Source of the DNA: an uncultured bacterium
GTDB lineage: Bacteria; Bacillota; Clostridia; Oscillospirales; Ruminococcaceae
Length of the DNA stretch: 30,730 bases
NCBI GenBank assembly: GCA_905215595.1
Contig: CAJMQZ010000010.1
Location: forward strand, 1-30,730
Direction of reading: 5' to 3'
The translations under genes were made by a program, and so were the position numbers. Positions 14,096 through 21,473 of the stretch are shown piece after piece (the stretch's first letter is position 1; each line of letters opens with the position of its first letter). The notes under the pieces are model-generated. The model ran no database searches, had not been told where the DNA came from, and saw only the letters and a list, made by a program, of their open reading frames with translations.

Positions 14096-16510
14096 TTATT
14101 TCAGTTCTACAACCGTCACGCCGCTCTCACCTTCGCCGTAACGACCAAGACGGAAGCTTTTGACCATGCGGTTGCCACGCAAATGCTTATGGATGGCAGT
14201 GCGCAGTGCGCCGGTGCCGTTGCCGTGGATCAAGTAGACCACCGTCTGTCCGTTCAGGATGGCGCGGTCAATAAAGGAATCCACCTCCGACAGTGCCTCG
14301 TCCACCGTCAGCCCCAGCAGGTTGCACTCCATTTTGGCGGTGCGCTGTACGCGCTCTACCCTGCCGTTGGGACGGTTGGTGTCGCCGGTCAGGCGGGAAT
14401 ACCGCTGCTGCGCTTTGGTCTTGGGCGCAGTGGGTTCTTTCACCAGCTTTTCCGGCTGCTTCAGGCCCTTGAGGGGTACCTTGGTCTTGATGATACCGGC
14501 ACGCACCAGCACATCGCCATTTTTGTCCGGCAGCGCCAGAACGGTGGCCAGCTGGTTCAGTTCTGCAATACAGACCTCCTGCCCTACCTTTACCTCCTTC
14601 AGCGGCACAAACTCCTTAACAGGGTTATGCACCACCTCTGTACCGGCGAACAGCTTTTCGGTCTCCTTTTTGGCGATTTCGCGGGCACGCTGCGCTTTCT
14701 GCTGGGCGCTCATGCGCTCGTCCTTTTGCAACTGGCGCAGCTCGTCGGTCAGCGCGTAGGCCTGTGTTTCCACCTGCTGTGCCAGCGTACGCGCCTTGGC
14801 ACGGGCAGCTTCCAATTCATTCTCGCCCTGCTGGATCAGCTCATCCCGTTTTTTGCGGGCGGCTTCCAACTGATGAGAAGCTTCATTGCGTAGCTGCTCC
14901 ACTTCGTTCTGGCTTTCCTTCAGTTGCAGTTTCAGATCATCCAGCTGACCCAGAACCGCGTCCAGACGTTTATCCTCGGCAGACAAATGCTGCTGGGCAG
15001 CCTCAATGACGCGGCTGGGGATGCCAAGCTTTTCGCTGATCAGGAAAGCGTTGGATTTGCCCGGTACGCCCACGCTCAGCTTATAGGTGGGACGCAGGGT
15101 CTCCAGATCAAACTCGCAGCTGGCGTTGACCACACCCTTAGTCTCCAGTGCAAAAACCTTCAATTCCGCATAGTGGGTGGTTGCCATCAGCAGCACACCA
15201 CGGCGGCGCAGCTCCTCAATGATGGCAACTGCCAGCGCGGCACCCTCAGCGGGGTCAGTACCGGCACCCAGCTCGTCCAGCAGCACAAGGGTGTGCGGCA
15301 TGGCAAGCTCCAGTATGCCGGTGATCTTTTTCATGTGGCCGGAGAAGGTGGAAAGGCTCTGCTCAATGCTCTGTTCGTCGCCGATATCCACCAGAAATTC
15401 ATCAAACACGCAGACCTCGCTGCGCTCGTCAGCAGGAATCAAAAAACCGCACTGTGCCATGGCACACAGCAGACCGGCGGTTTTCAGAGTGACCGTTTTA
15501 CCGCCGGTGTTCGGGCCGGTAATGATAAGTGAATCATATTCCCCGCCCAGTGCAATATCCACAGGAACACACTTTTGCGGATCGATCAGCGGATGGCGGG
15601 CGCGAATCAGGTTGAAGGAAGAATCCGTCCGCACAGCGGGTTTGAAGGCCTTCAGTTCCAGCGCAAGCCGCGCTTTCGCCAGCAGGATGTCGATTTCCAA
15701 CATGGCCTTGTAGCTGTACTGGAACTGCGGCTCAATGGTGGCCACCTGTGCAGTAAAGGCCACCAGAATGCGCTCGATCTCCTGCGCTTCCTGTGCGCGG
15801 TATTGCAGGATGCGGGCATTAGCTTCCACCACAGCCTGCGGTTCCACGAACACCGTAGCACCCGTAGAGGATACATCGTGGATGATACCGCTCACTTCGC
15901 CGCGGTATTCGCTCTTGACCGGCACAACATACCGGCCGTTGCGCATGGAAACCACGCTTTCCTGCAAGTATTTAGAGGTATCCATATTGCGCACCATGCT
16001 TTCCAGCCGGTCGCGGATGCTATTTTCGGTGGCGCGGATCTTCTTGCGCAGTTCTGCCAGCGTTCGGGAGGCGGTATCCGCCATGGCGTCCGGTGCCAGA
16101 ATGGCACTTGAGATCTGCTGCTCAAGGCCCGGTTCTGGTGCCAGCGCGTAAAACAGATCATCGGTCGGCAGCGCGTCGTGCTCGGAGGAGCCGTACCAGC
16201 TGGTCAGGTGCTGAAAATTGCGCAGCGCACCAGCCACCATCAGCAGCTCGCCCATAGAAAGCACGCCGCCCTTTACGGCACGGGCGGCAAGCTGGCTGAC
16301 CCCCTCTACCCCGCCAAAGCGTGGTGATCCGTTTTTGATCAGCAAGGTGTTGATGCTATCCGTCTGCTCCAGCGCGTAGCGCACCTCGTCCGGGTCACAC
16401 TGCGGCTCAATGGCCAGCAACATGGCACGAGCTTCCTTACATACGCAGCCCTCCGCTGCGCGGGAAATGATCTTATCCAGTTCTAATGTTTTTAAGTAGC
16501 TTGTTTCCAT
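14096..16510 (-). CDS. mutS2: MutS2 family ATPase with Smr domain
   Basis: The 804-residue protein lacks the mismatch-recognition domain of MutS and has the MutS2 order: core/lever region (1-320), ATPase with Walker A GPNTGGKT (332-339) and Walker B LVLLDELGAGTDPAEGAA (from 408), a Glu/Lys/Gln-rich coiled coil (about 510-620), a KOW-like linker, and a C-terminal Smr domain (about 728-804). MutS2 suppresses recombination in some bacteria and rescues collided ribosomes in Bacillus. In the Smr domain the usual LDLRG is CNLLG, while HGNGTGALR is intact, so nuclease activity may be changed or lost. An AAGGAAAAG site precedes the ATG. It is the last gene of the phoH-ybeY-era-yqzL-recO unit. Confidence 0.94.
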   Translation of the reverse strand: METSYLKTLELDKIISRAAEGCVCKEARAMLLAIEPQCDPDEVRYALEQTDSINTLLIKNGSPRFGGVEGVSQLAARAVKGGVLSMGELLMVAGALRNFQHLTSWYGSSEHDALPTDDLFYALAPEPGLEQQISSAILAPDAMADTASRTLAELRKKIRATENSIRDRLESMVRNMDTSKYLQESVVSMRNGRYVVPVKSEYRGEVSGIIHDVSSTGATVFVEPQAVVEANARILQYRAQEAQEIERILVAFTAQVATIEPQFQYSYKAMLEIDILLAKARLALELKAFKPAVRTDSSFNLIRARHPLIDPQKCVPVDIALGGEYDSLIITGPNTGGKTVTLKTAGLLCAMAQCGFLIPADERSEVCVFDEFLVDIGDEQSIEQSLSTFSGHMKKITGILELAMPHTLVLLDELGAGTDPAEGAALAVAIIEELRRRGVLLMATTHYAELKVFALETKGVVNASCEFDLETLRPTYKLSVGVPGKSNAFLISEKLGIPSRVIEAAQQHLSAEDKRLDAVLGQLDDLKLQLKESQNEVEQLRNEASHQLEAARKKRDELIQQGENELEAARAKARTLAQQVETQAYALTDELRQLQKDERMSAQQKAQRAREIAKKETEKLFAGTEVVHNPVKEFVPLKEVKVGQEVCIAELNQLATVLALPDKNGDVLVRAGIIKTKVPLKGLKQPEKLVKEPTAPKTKAQQRYSRLTGDTNRPNGRVERVQRTAKMECNLLGLTVDEALSEVDSFIDRAILNGQTVVYLIHGNGTGALRTAIHKHLRGNRMVKSFRLGRYGEGESGVTVVELK

Positions 16511-16525
16511 ACTTTTCCTTTTTGG

Positions 16526-17275
16526 TCAGGGCAGCACACTTTTCAAAAAGGCATAGCTCTTCAGCGGCTTATCCAAATGCGTCAGGGCATAGTTTTCAGC
16601 CACTGCGGAAAGCTTCGCCAGACTGCCCACAGAGATCTTAAATGCAAATATTTTTTTGTCCTCTACCAAGCAGATGTGGCGCAGTGCAAACAGCGCAGCC
16701 TTATCCAGATTGCAGTTCTTGCCCGCCTTTGCCGCACAAGATGCACAGAGCAGATGCCCTTCCTGTGCGTCCAGATAAAAGGCATCTCCTTCATCGTAGG
16801 TGCCGCAGTCCCGGCAGCAGACCAGCTGCGGCATAAAGCCGCACTCGCTCATGGTGCGCAGCTCAAATACCGCCTTGATCACCCGCAGGTCGGTGCGGTG
16901 CTCGCTGATCATATACAGGCTGTTCAGCACCAGACGCAATTCCCGGGCTGCTTCCTCTCCGGTAGGCGAAAGCGCAGCAGCCAGCTCAGTAAGATACATG
17001 GCAAGGCTTACCCTTTCAATGGAGGAAGAAACGCCATGAAAGATATTCTGCACCTCGGCTTCCCGCACGGTATACATATTGCGTCCGGGCACCAGCGTAA
17101 ACTCCGAATAGCAGAACAGCCCGCAGGCGCTGAACAGCTTGCTTTTCAGCCGCAGACTGTTTGCAGCCATTGCTGTAATGACACCCAGCTTTGGGGTGAG
17201 GATCGTCAGAATGCGATCTGCTTCTCTATAACGGGTCTCCTTCAGTACCAGACCCATGGTCACAAATGGTTCCAT
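16526..17275 (-). CDS. recO: DNA repair protein RecO
   Basis: RecO helps load RecA onto SSB-coated single strands in the RecFOR pathway. The 249-residue protein begins MEPFVTMGLVLKETRYREADRIL, the OB-fold N-terminus typical of RecO (GLVLKxxxYxExD). An alpha-helical region follows, then a zinc-finger-like set CCRDCG (about 164-169) and CASC (about 190-193). Size is typical. A longer frame from 17386 is rejected because it runs through yqzL in another frame. The ATG at 17275 has AGGAGAAA about 10 bases upstream. It overlaps the 3' end of yqzL by 50 bases, so translation of the two is probably coupled. Confidence 0.93.
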   Translation of the reverse strand: MEPFVTMGLVLKETRYREADRILTILTPKLGVITAMAANSLRLKSKLFSACGLFCYSEFTLVPGRNMYTVREAEVQNIFHGVSSSIERVSLAMYLTELAAALSPTGEEAARELRLVLNSLYMISEHRTDLRVIKAVFELRTMSECGFMPQLVCCRDCGTYDEGDAFYLDAQEGHLLCASCAAKAGKNCNLDKAALFALRHICLVEDKKIFAFKISVGSLAKLSAVAENYALTHLDKPLKSYAFLKSVLP

Positions 17276-17390
17276 CGTCCGTTTCTCCTGCCGGATGCTC
17301 GGCGGGCAGCTGCACCAGTTGTTTGTAATCGAGATAACGAAGAATATTCCCCGTGCAGGCAAAGGCCTGCCAGCTTGCGGCAGCATCCAT
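17226..17390 (-). CDS. yqzL: YqzL-like small protein overlapping recO
   Basis: This 54-residue frame is easily missed. Reading the minus strand from the ATG at 17390 gives a protein with SWQAFACTGNILRYLDYKQL (residues 6-25). That matches the pattern W-x-x-F-x-x-TGNI-x-x-YL-x-YK of YqzL proteins, which are encoded between era and recO in many Firmicutes. An AAGGAG site lies 8 bases upstream, stronger than that of recO. The stop (TAG, 17228-17226) lies 50 bases inside recO. The final 20 or so residues are Gly/Asp/Glu-rich and set by the overlap. The function of the family is unknown; position suggests a link to Era or RecO expression. Confidence 0.85.
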   Translation of the reverse strand: MDAAASWQAFACTGNILRYLDYKQLVQLPAEHPAGETDDGTICDHGSGTEGDPL

Positions 17391-17492
17391 CTTCAGCACT
17401 CCTTCCCTTTCCTGTGCACAGGCGGCTTTTGTATAGTGTCAGCCTGATTCTAGCACAGCATACAAGGGAAAACTGTCCTGCTTTGGCAGCAC

Positions 17493-18467
17493 TCAGCGGT
17501 TGGAGGGATTCTGCTTGAAACCGAAGTTGTTCAGCAAAAATTCGTTATCCCGCCAGTCGGATTTTACCTTGACCCAGCACTGTAGATTGACCCGGCATCC
17601 CAGAAACTCCTCGCAGTCGGCGCGGGCAGCGCTGGCGATTTTTTTGAGCATGGCACCACCCTTGCCGATGACCATTCCCTTATGGCTCTCCCGCTCGCAG
17701 TAGATGTTCACATCAATGTCGATCAGGTCTGTGCCCGGGCGCTCCTTGAAGCGCTCCACCACCACTGCAATGCCGTGCGGGATCTCATCCCGCATAAAGA
17801 GCAGCGCCTTTTCGCGGATGACCTCAGCCACCAATTCTTTTTCCGGCATATCGGTATAGGCGTCATCGTCAAAGTAATGGGGGCCTTCCACGGCATAGCG
17901 GCTCAAGGCATCGAACAGTTCCTCACTGCCCTCCTTGTTGCGCACACTGATGGTGTAGATTTCATCGAACACGCCCAGCGCCTTCAGCTCTGCCTTGCGG
18001 GTTTCCAAATCGGCAGGTTCTTTCACAAGGTCGGTCTTATTAATGACTGCAATGGCCGGGCCGCTGCGGTGCAGCGCCTCCACAAGTGCCATCTCAGATT
18101 CGTTCAGCGCGCCGTAAGGCTCGAACAGCATCATGGAAACATCCACATCCGCAATGGAATCGCTGGCGGTCTTATCCATGCGCTTTCCCAGCTTGTTGTG
18201 GGCTTTGTGCACACCGGGGGTGTCCAGCAGCACATATTGCAGCGGCCCCCGGGTGATCACACCGGTGATGCGGGTGCGGGTGGTCTGGGGCTTAGAGGTG
18301 ACGATGGCCACTTTCTCGCCGACCAAGAGGTTCGTCAGGCTGGATTTGCCCACGTTCGGCCGTCCGATGACAGCAACGAATACAGAGGAGGTGTCATAAT
18401 GCTCCTGAACGGGTGTTGTAGTACTCAAAGCGAACTCCTGTCTTGTTTTTATGTTCTGGGATATCAT
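17493..18467 (-). CDS. era: GTPase Era
   Basis: Era is a GTPase that binds 16S rRNA and assists 30S assembly. The protein has G1 GRPNVGKS (35-42), the G2 region QTTRTRI (61-67), G3 DTPG (82-85), G4 NKTD (143-146), and a C-terminal KH domain with GMVIGKGGAMLKKIA. Numbering is from the ATG at 18467, which overlaps the ybeY stop as ATGA and gives 324 residues. A TTG at 18428 (311 residues, 13 fewer) has a much better site (AGGAG, 6 bases upstream) and is closer to the usual Era N-terminus, so it may be the true start. The gap of 102 bases to yqzL contains no gene. Confidence 0.94.
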   Translation of the reverse strand: MISQNIKTRQEFALSTTTPVQEHYDTSSVFVAVIGRPNVGKSSLTNLLVGEKVAIVTSKPQTTRTRITGVITRGPLQYVLLDTPGVHKAHNKLGKRMDKTASDSIADVDVSMMLFEPYGALNESEMALVEALHRSGPAIAVINKTDLVKEPADLETRKAELKALGVFDEIYTISVRNKEGSEELFDALSRYAVEGPHYFDDDAYTDMPEKELVAEVIREKALLFMRDEIPHGIAVVVERFKERPGTDLIDIDVNIYCERESHKGMVIGKGGAMLKKIASAARADCEEFLGCRVNLQCWVKVKSDWRDNEFLLNNFGFKQNPSNR

Positions 18468-18955
18468 TCCGTGTAGCTGACCGTGCGGGGCAGACCCAGC
18501 TGCAGCAGCACAGCCTCTTCCTTTTCGCGCATACGCATGGCTTCCAGACCGCCGTTTTCGTGGTCGTAGCCCAGCAGATGCAGCATGGAGTGAACGGTCA
18601 AAAAGGCTACCTCCCGCTGCAGCGGATGCCCATACAGATTGGCCTGCTCCATGGCGCGCTCCATGCTGATGACGATATCGCCCAGCATCATGCAGCCGTT
18701 ATTCTCGTCGATATCATACTTGCCGTTCTCGCCCAGAGGAAAGCTCAGCACATCAGTAGGCATGGGCTTGTTGCGGTACTGGTTGTTCAGCTCGGCAATG
18801 GCAGCGTTGTCCACAAAGGTAACGCTGATCTCGGCGGGACGGTCGAAATGCTCATATTCCAGCACGGCATTGCAGGCACGGCGGATCAGAATGCGGAGCC
18901 CAGAGGGCACCTTGACAGCTTTCTGGGAGTTGGTGATCAAAACTTTATTGGACAT
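18464..18955 (-). CDS. ybeY: Endoribonuclease YbeY
   Basis: YbeY is a zinc-dependent RNase in 16S rRNA maturation and ribosome quality control. The 163-residue protein has the signatures RNKPMPTDVLSFPL (61-74), GDIVIS (92-97) and the zinc motif HSMLHLLGYDHE (three His, about 121-132). Size is typical. GAAAGGAG lies upstream of the ATG. The gene lies between phoH and era, as in many bacteria, which matches the shared role in rRNA processing. Confidence 0.96.
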   Translation of the reverse strand: MSNKVLITNSQKAVKVPSGLRILIRRACNAVLEYEHFDRPAEISVTFVDNAAIAELNNQYRNKPMPTDVLSFPLGENGKYDIDENNGCMMLGDIVISMERAMEQANLYGHPLQREVAFLTVHSMLHLLGYDHENGGLEAMRMREKEEAVLLQLGLPRTVSYTE

Positions 18956-18978
18956 ATCGGTCCACTCCTTTCAGGGAT

Positions 18979-19974
18979 CTATTTAAAATTCTTATTGTTT
19001 TCTTTATTTTCCGCTTCGGCAGCCGGATGGGCGGCACGCTCGTAAGCCTTTACGATCTCCTGCACCAGCCGGTGACGCACAACGTCCTTATCGGTAAAGT
19101 AGCACTGTGCAATGCCATTCACATCCTTCAGCACCTTCAGCGCGTCCACCAGACCGCTGCGGGTGCTGCCCGGCAGATCGATCTGAGTTACATCGCCGGT
19201 AACGACCACCTTAGAGCCCACACCCATACGGGTAAGGAACATTTTCATCTGCTCCGGGGTGGTGTTCTGTGCCTCGTCCAGAATGATAAAGGAGTCATCC
19301 AGTGTGCGCCCACGCATATAGGCCAGTGGAGCGACCTCGATGATCTGCTTTTCCACCAGACGCTCGTAGGTCTCTGCGCCCAGCATATCAAACAGGCCGT
19401 CGTACAGCGGCCGCAGATAGGGGTCTACCTTCTGCTGCAGGTCACCGGGCAGAAAGCCCAGCTTCTCCCCTGCCTCCACCGCCGGGCGGGTCAGGATGAT
19501 GCGGGATACCTCTTTGGCCTTGAAGGCTTTCACCGCCATGGCAACGGCCAGATAGGTCTTACCGGTACCCGCCGGGCCGACACCGAAGGTAATGGCATTG
19601 GAGCGAATGGCGTTCAGGTATTCCTTCTGTCCCAGCGTTTTGGGGCGAATCGGGCGTCCCTTGACCGTGACGGTAACAAAGTCCTCGGTCAGTTCCTTTA
19701 CCCGCTTCTCTGCGCCATCGTGTGCCAGACTGATGCAGTAGTGCACAGTCTGATCTTCCAGCGGTGTGCGGTTCTCGATCAGAAGAAGCATTCCCTCCAC
19801 GGCGCGGTTCGCAGCGGCCACGTTGGCAGGCTCGCCGGAAATGCGCAGCTGTGTACCGCGGCAGACAGCGGTGACTGAGAACTCTTTTTCCAACAAGCGA
19901 ATATTCCGGTCGCAGTTGCCAAAAACAGCCGCTGCGATCTCTACACTATCCAGTTCAATACACTTTTCCGCCAT
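18979..19974 (-). CDS. phoH: PhoH family ATPase
   Basis: The 331-residue cytoplasmic protein has an N-terminal small domain (about 1-100, with a KH-like FSVTAVCRGTQLRISG stretch). A RecA-like ATPase follows: Walker A GVGPAGTGKTYLA (131-143), ILTRPAVEAGEKLGFLPGD (160-178), Walker B FIILDEAQNTTPEQMKMFLTRMG (from 229) and VTGDVTQIDLP. PhoH proteins are linked to RNA metabolism and phosphate response in some species; the exact activity is unsettled. GGAGGAG precedes the ATG. It heads the phoH-ybeY-era-yqzL-recO-mutS2 unit. A TACAAT at 20015-20010 on the minus strand may be a -10, and the minus-strand half of the padR palindrome gives another promoter farther upstream. Confidence 0.93.
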   Translation of the reverse strand: MAEKCIELDSVEIAAAVFGNCDRNIRLLEKEFSVTAVCRGTQLRISGEPANVAAANRAVEGMLLLIENRTPLEDQTVHYCISLAHDGAEKRVKELTEDFVTVTVKGRPIRPKTLGQKEYLNAIRSNAITFGVGPAGTGKTYLAVAMAVKAFKAKEVSRIILTRPAVEAGEKLGFLPGDLQQKVDPYLRPLYDGLFDMLGAETYERLVEKQIIEVAPLAYMRGRTLDDSFIILDEAQNTTPEQMKMFLTRMGVGSKVVVTGDVTQIDLPGSTRSGLVDALKVLKDVNGIAQCYFTDKDVVRHRLVQEIVKAYERAAHPAAEAENKENNKNFK

Positions 19975-20132
19975 GGAGCTCCTCCTGAATTGCAGAATTT
20001 AATGACTATATTGTACCACCAAAATCTTCAGAAGAAAACTATGAAAAGTGCACAAAATATTTTCCTACATTCCATCGGTTTTTCCATACGAACTGTGTCT
20101 TAAAGCTTTTTGATGGCTTTTTTCTGAAAATG

Positions 20133-20171
20133 CTTGACAAAGTATATCGGTCGGCGATATACTTTGTCAAG
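20133..20171. promoter_or_regulatory. Palindromic divergent promoter/operator upstream of padR
   Basis: A perfect 17-base inverted repeat (CTTGACAAAGTATATCG at 20133-20149 and its complement at 20155-20171, spacer 5) contains TTGACA (20135-20140), a 17-base spacer and TATACT (20158-20163) on the plus strand. Because of the symmetry, the same elements occur on the minus strand (20169-20164 and 20146-20141). The inner TATATCG/CGATATA symmetry is of the kind bound by dimeric PadR repressors, so repressor binding would cover both promoters. Confidence 0.75.
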
Positions 20172-20209
20172 CGATATATCGGCTTACGATATAAAGACTT
20201 CCGATATCG
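20172..20209. promoter_or_regulatory. Additional CGATAT operator-like repeats
   Basis: Two further self-complementary sites follow the palindrome: CGATATATCG (20172-20181) and CGATATCG (20202-20209), with a half-site ACGATATA (20186-20193) between them. Together with the large palindrome they suggest an array of PadR-type binding sites in the padR leader and hence autoregulation. Confidence 0.55.
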
Positions 20210-20227
20210 TTCATGGAGTATTTCAGC

Positions 20228-20545
20228 ATGGAAAACCTTGCATTGACCGAATCAACCTATTATATCTTATTGTCTCTTTACCATCCGCAGCACGGCTATG
20301 GTATCATGCAGCAGACGGAGCAGCTTTCCGGCGGCAGAGTCCATCTTGCCGCCGGGACGCTATACGGCGCATTGACCTCCCTGTGTGAAAAAGGCTGGAT
20401 CCGTCCCCTGCCCGCTGAGAGCGGCAGCCGCAAAAAGGAATACCAACTTACCGCAGAGGGCGTACAGATTTTAAAACACGAGCTTGCCCGCTTGCAGCAG
20501 CTTGTGGCCAATGGTGAGAGCATCCTGAAGGAGGAAGCCTTATGA
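20228..20545 (+). CDS. PadR-family transcriptional regulator
   Basis: The 105-residue protein (from the ATG at 20228) is a winged-helix regulator of the PadR type: LTESTYYILLSLYHPQHGYGIMQQTEQLSGG, then LAAGTLYGALTSLCEKGWI and KKEYQLTAEGVQIL, followed by a C-terminal helix for dimerisation. PadR proteins usually repress a neighbouring gene and themselves. The ATG at 20228 is preferred because GGAG lies 9 bases upstream; an in-frame ATG at 20213 precedes that site. Its stop overlaps the start of the DUF2812 gene (ATGA). The upstream palindrome and CGATAT repeats are the likely operators. Confidence 0.92.
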   Translation: MENLALTESTYYILLSLYHPQHGYGIMQQTEQLSGGRVHLAAGTLYGALTSLCEKGWIRPLPAESGSRKKEYQLTAEGVQILKHELARLQQLVANGESILKEEAL

Positions 20546-21045
20546 AGGAAAAGAAAACCGTTTTCAAGCTTTTCTTTGTGTGGGATTTTGAAAAAGAAGA
20601 GCGCTGGCTGAACGAGATGGCGCAGGAGGGCTGGGTACTGGACAATACCGGTTTTTCCTTTTACACCTTTGTGCGCTGCGAACCGGGCGAATATATCATC
20701 CGCTTGGAGATGAACCCCAGCAGCGATTACCGCGCCTTTGTAAAGGAACTGGGTGCAGAATATATCGGTGGCTGTGTCAACTGGGTGTACTTCCGTCGGA
20801 AAGCGGAGCTTGGCAGCTTTGAGCTGCTCTCGGATATCGACTCCCGTCTGACGCATCTGAGCCGCATCAATCGGATGCTTTCCCTGATCTGTCTGGCAAA
20901 CCTGATTCTTGGCATAACGAACTCTCTGGATCAGGCTCGCTACGGCTGGCTGAACCTGTTGTGCGCAGCAATGCTCTCCTATGCACTGGGGCGTATCCAC
21001 GGCATGAAAGCAGCGCTGGAAAAGGAACGCAGTTTGCACGAATGA
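20542..21045 (+). CDS. DUF2812 domain membrane protein
   Basis: The 167-residue protein begins with a cytoplasmic domain (about 1-105) of the DUF2812 type: FKLFFVWDFEKEERWLNEMAQEGW, then GFSFYTFVRCEPGEYIIRLE and WVYFRRK. Two membrane helices follow (about 110-128 and 133-148) and a basic end. Genes of this family commonly sit directly after a PadR regulator and are thought to be its target; the molecular function is unknown. Start and stop overlap with padR (ATGA), and GGAGG lies within the padR end, so the two are translationally coupled. No terminator is evident after it. Confidence 0.85.
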   Translation: MKEKKTVFKLFFVWDFEKEERWLNEMAQEGWVLDNTGFSFYTFVRCEPGEYIIRLEMNPSSDYRAFVKELGAEYIGGCVNWVYFRRKAELGSFELLSDIDSRLTHLSRINRMLSLICLANLILGITNSLDQARYGWLNLLCAAMLSYALGRIHGMKAALEKERSLHE

Positions 21046-21111
21046 TTTGTCAATTCCTTCTTCGCCACAACCGCAGAGAAAAAAGCGGCATATCTTTGGA
21101 TAAAAAGACCA

Positions 21112-21140
21112 TAGCAAACCGTTCTCCATCGTGATACAAT
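21112..21140 (+). promoter_or_regulatory. Promoter for the 64-residue protein gene
   Basis: TAGCAA (21112-21117), a 17-base spacer and TACAAT (21135-21140) lie about 65 bases before the ATG. A GCCGCC/GGCGGC hairpin lies in the leader at about 21156-21171. Confidence 0.55.
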
Positions 21141-21205
21141 AGCAAGCGTTGTGTGCCGCCGCCCGGCGGCCGTTTGGACTGCTTGAACACAAAGGAGAAG
21201 GAACC

Positions 21206-21400
21206 ATGGAACAGCTTTTTCTGATGCCCGGTGAAGAACGATACGAGCGCTTCAAGGATGGCAACGGTGTTCCTAAGGTGCACTACTCCTACTGCTCTAT
21301 GCGCGGTGCATTCTTTGACTGCGAGAGCCGCAGTCTTGAGGAAGCCCAGCGCCTGTGCGAAAACTGGCTTGTAGGGCAGGACCGCTGCTACCGCAACTAA
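21206..21400 (+). CDS. Small conserved-looking protein of unknown function (64 residues)
   Basis: I do not recognise this protein. It has 64 residues, is soluble, and contains four cysteines (in YSYCSM, FDCES, RLCEN and DRCYR) and several aromatic residues. No membrane segment or signal peptide is visible. The start is the ATG at 21206 after AAAGGAGAAGG; a longer frame from 21149 is not supported. The gene stands alone with its own promoter (21112-21140) and a strong terminator (21410-21463), which argues that it is real. Zinc binding through the cysteines is possible, but the spacing is not a known finger. The neighbouring genes give no clear hint of function. Confidence 0.72.
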   Translation: MEQLFLMPGEERYERFKDGNGVPKVHYSYCSMRGAFFDCESRSLEEAQRLCENWLVGQDRCYRN

Positions 21401-21409
21401 CATAGAACC

Positions 21410-21463
21410 ATAAACCCCTGCCGCTTTGCAGACCTTTCCGCAAAACGGCAGGGGTTTATTTTT
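21410..21463 (+). terminator. Strong terminator between convergent genes
   Basis: ATAAACCCCTGCCG (21410-21423) pairs perfectly with CGGCAGGGGTTTAT (21446-21459), followed by T at 21459-21463. It ends the 64-residue gene and lies 11 bases from the end of yqeB, so it may also stop the minus-strand operon. Confidence 0.88.
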
Positions 21464-21473
21464 ATGATATGCT

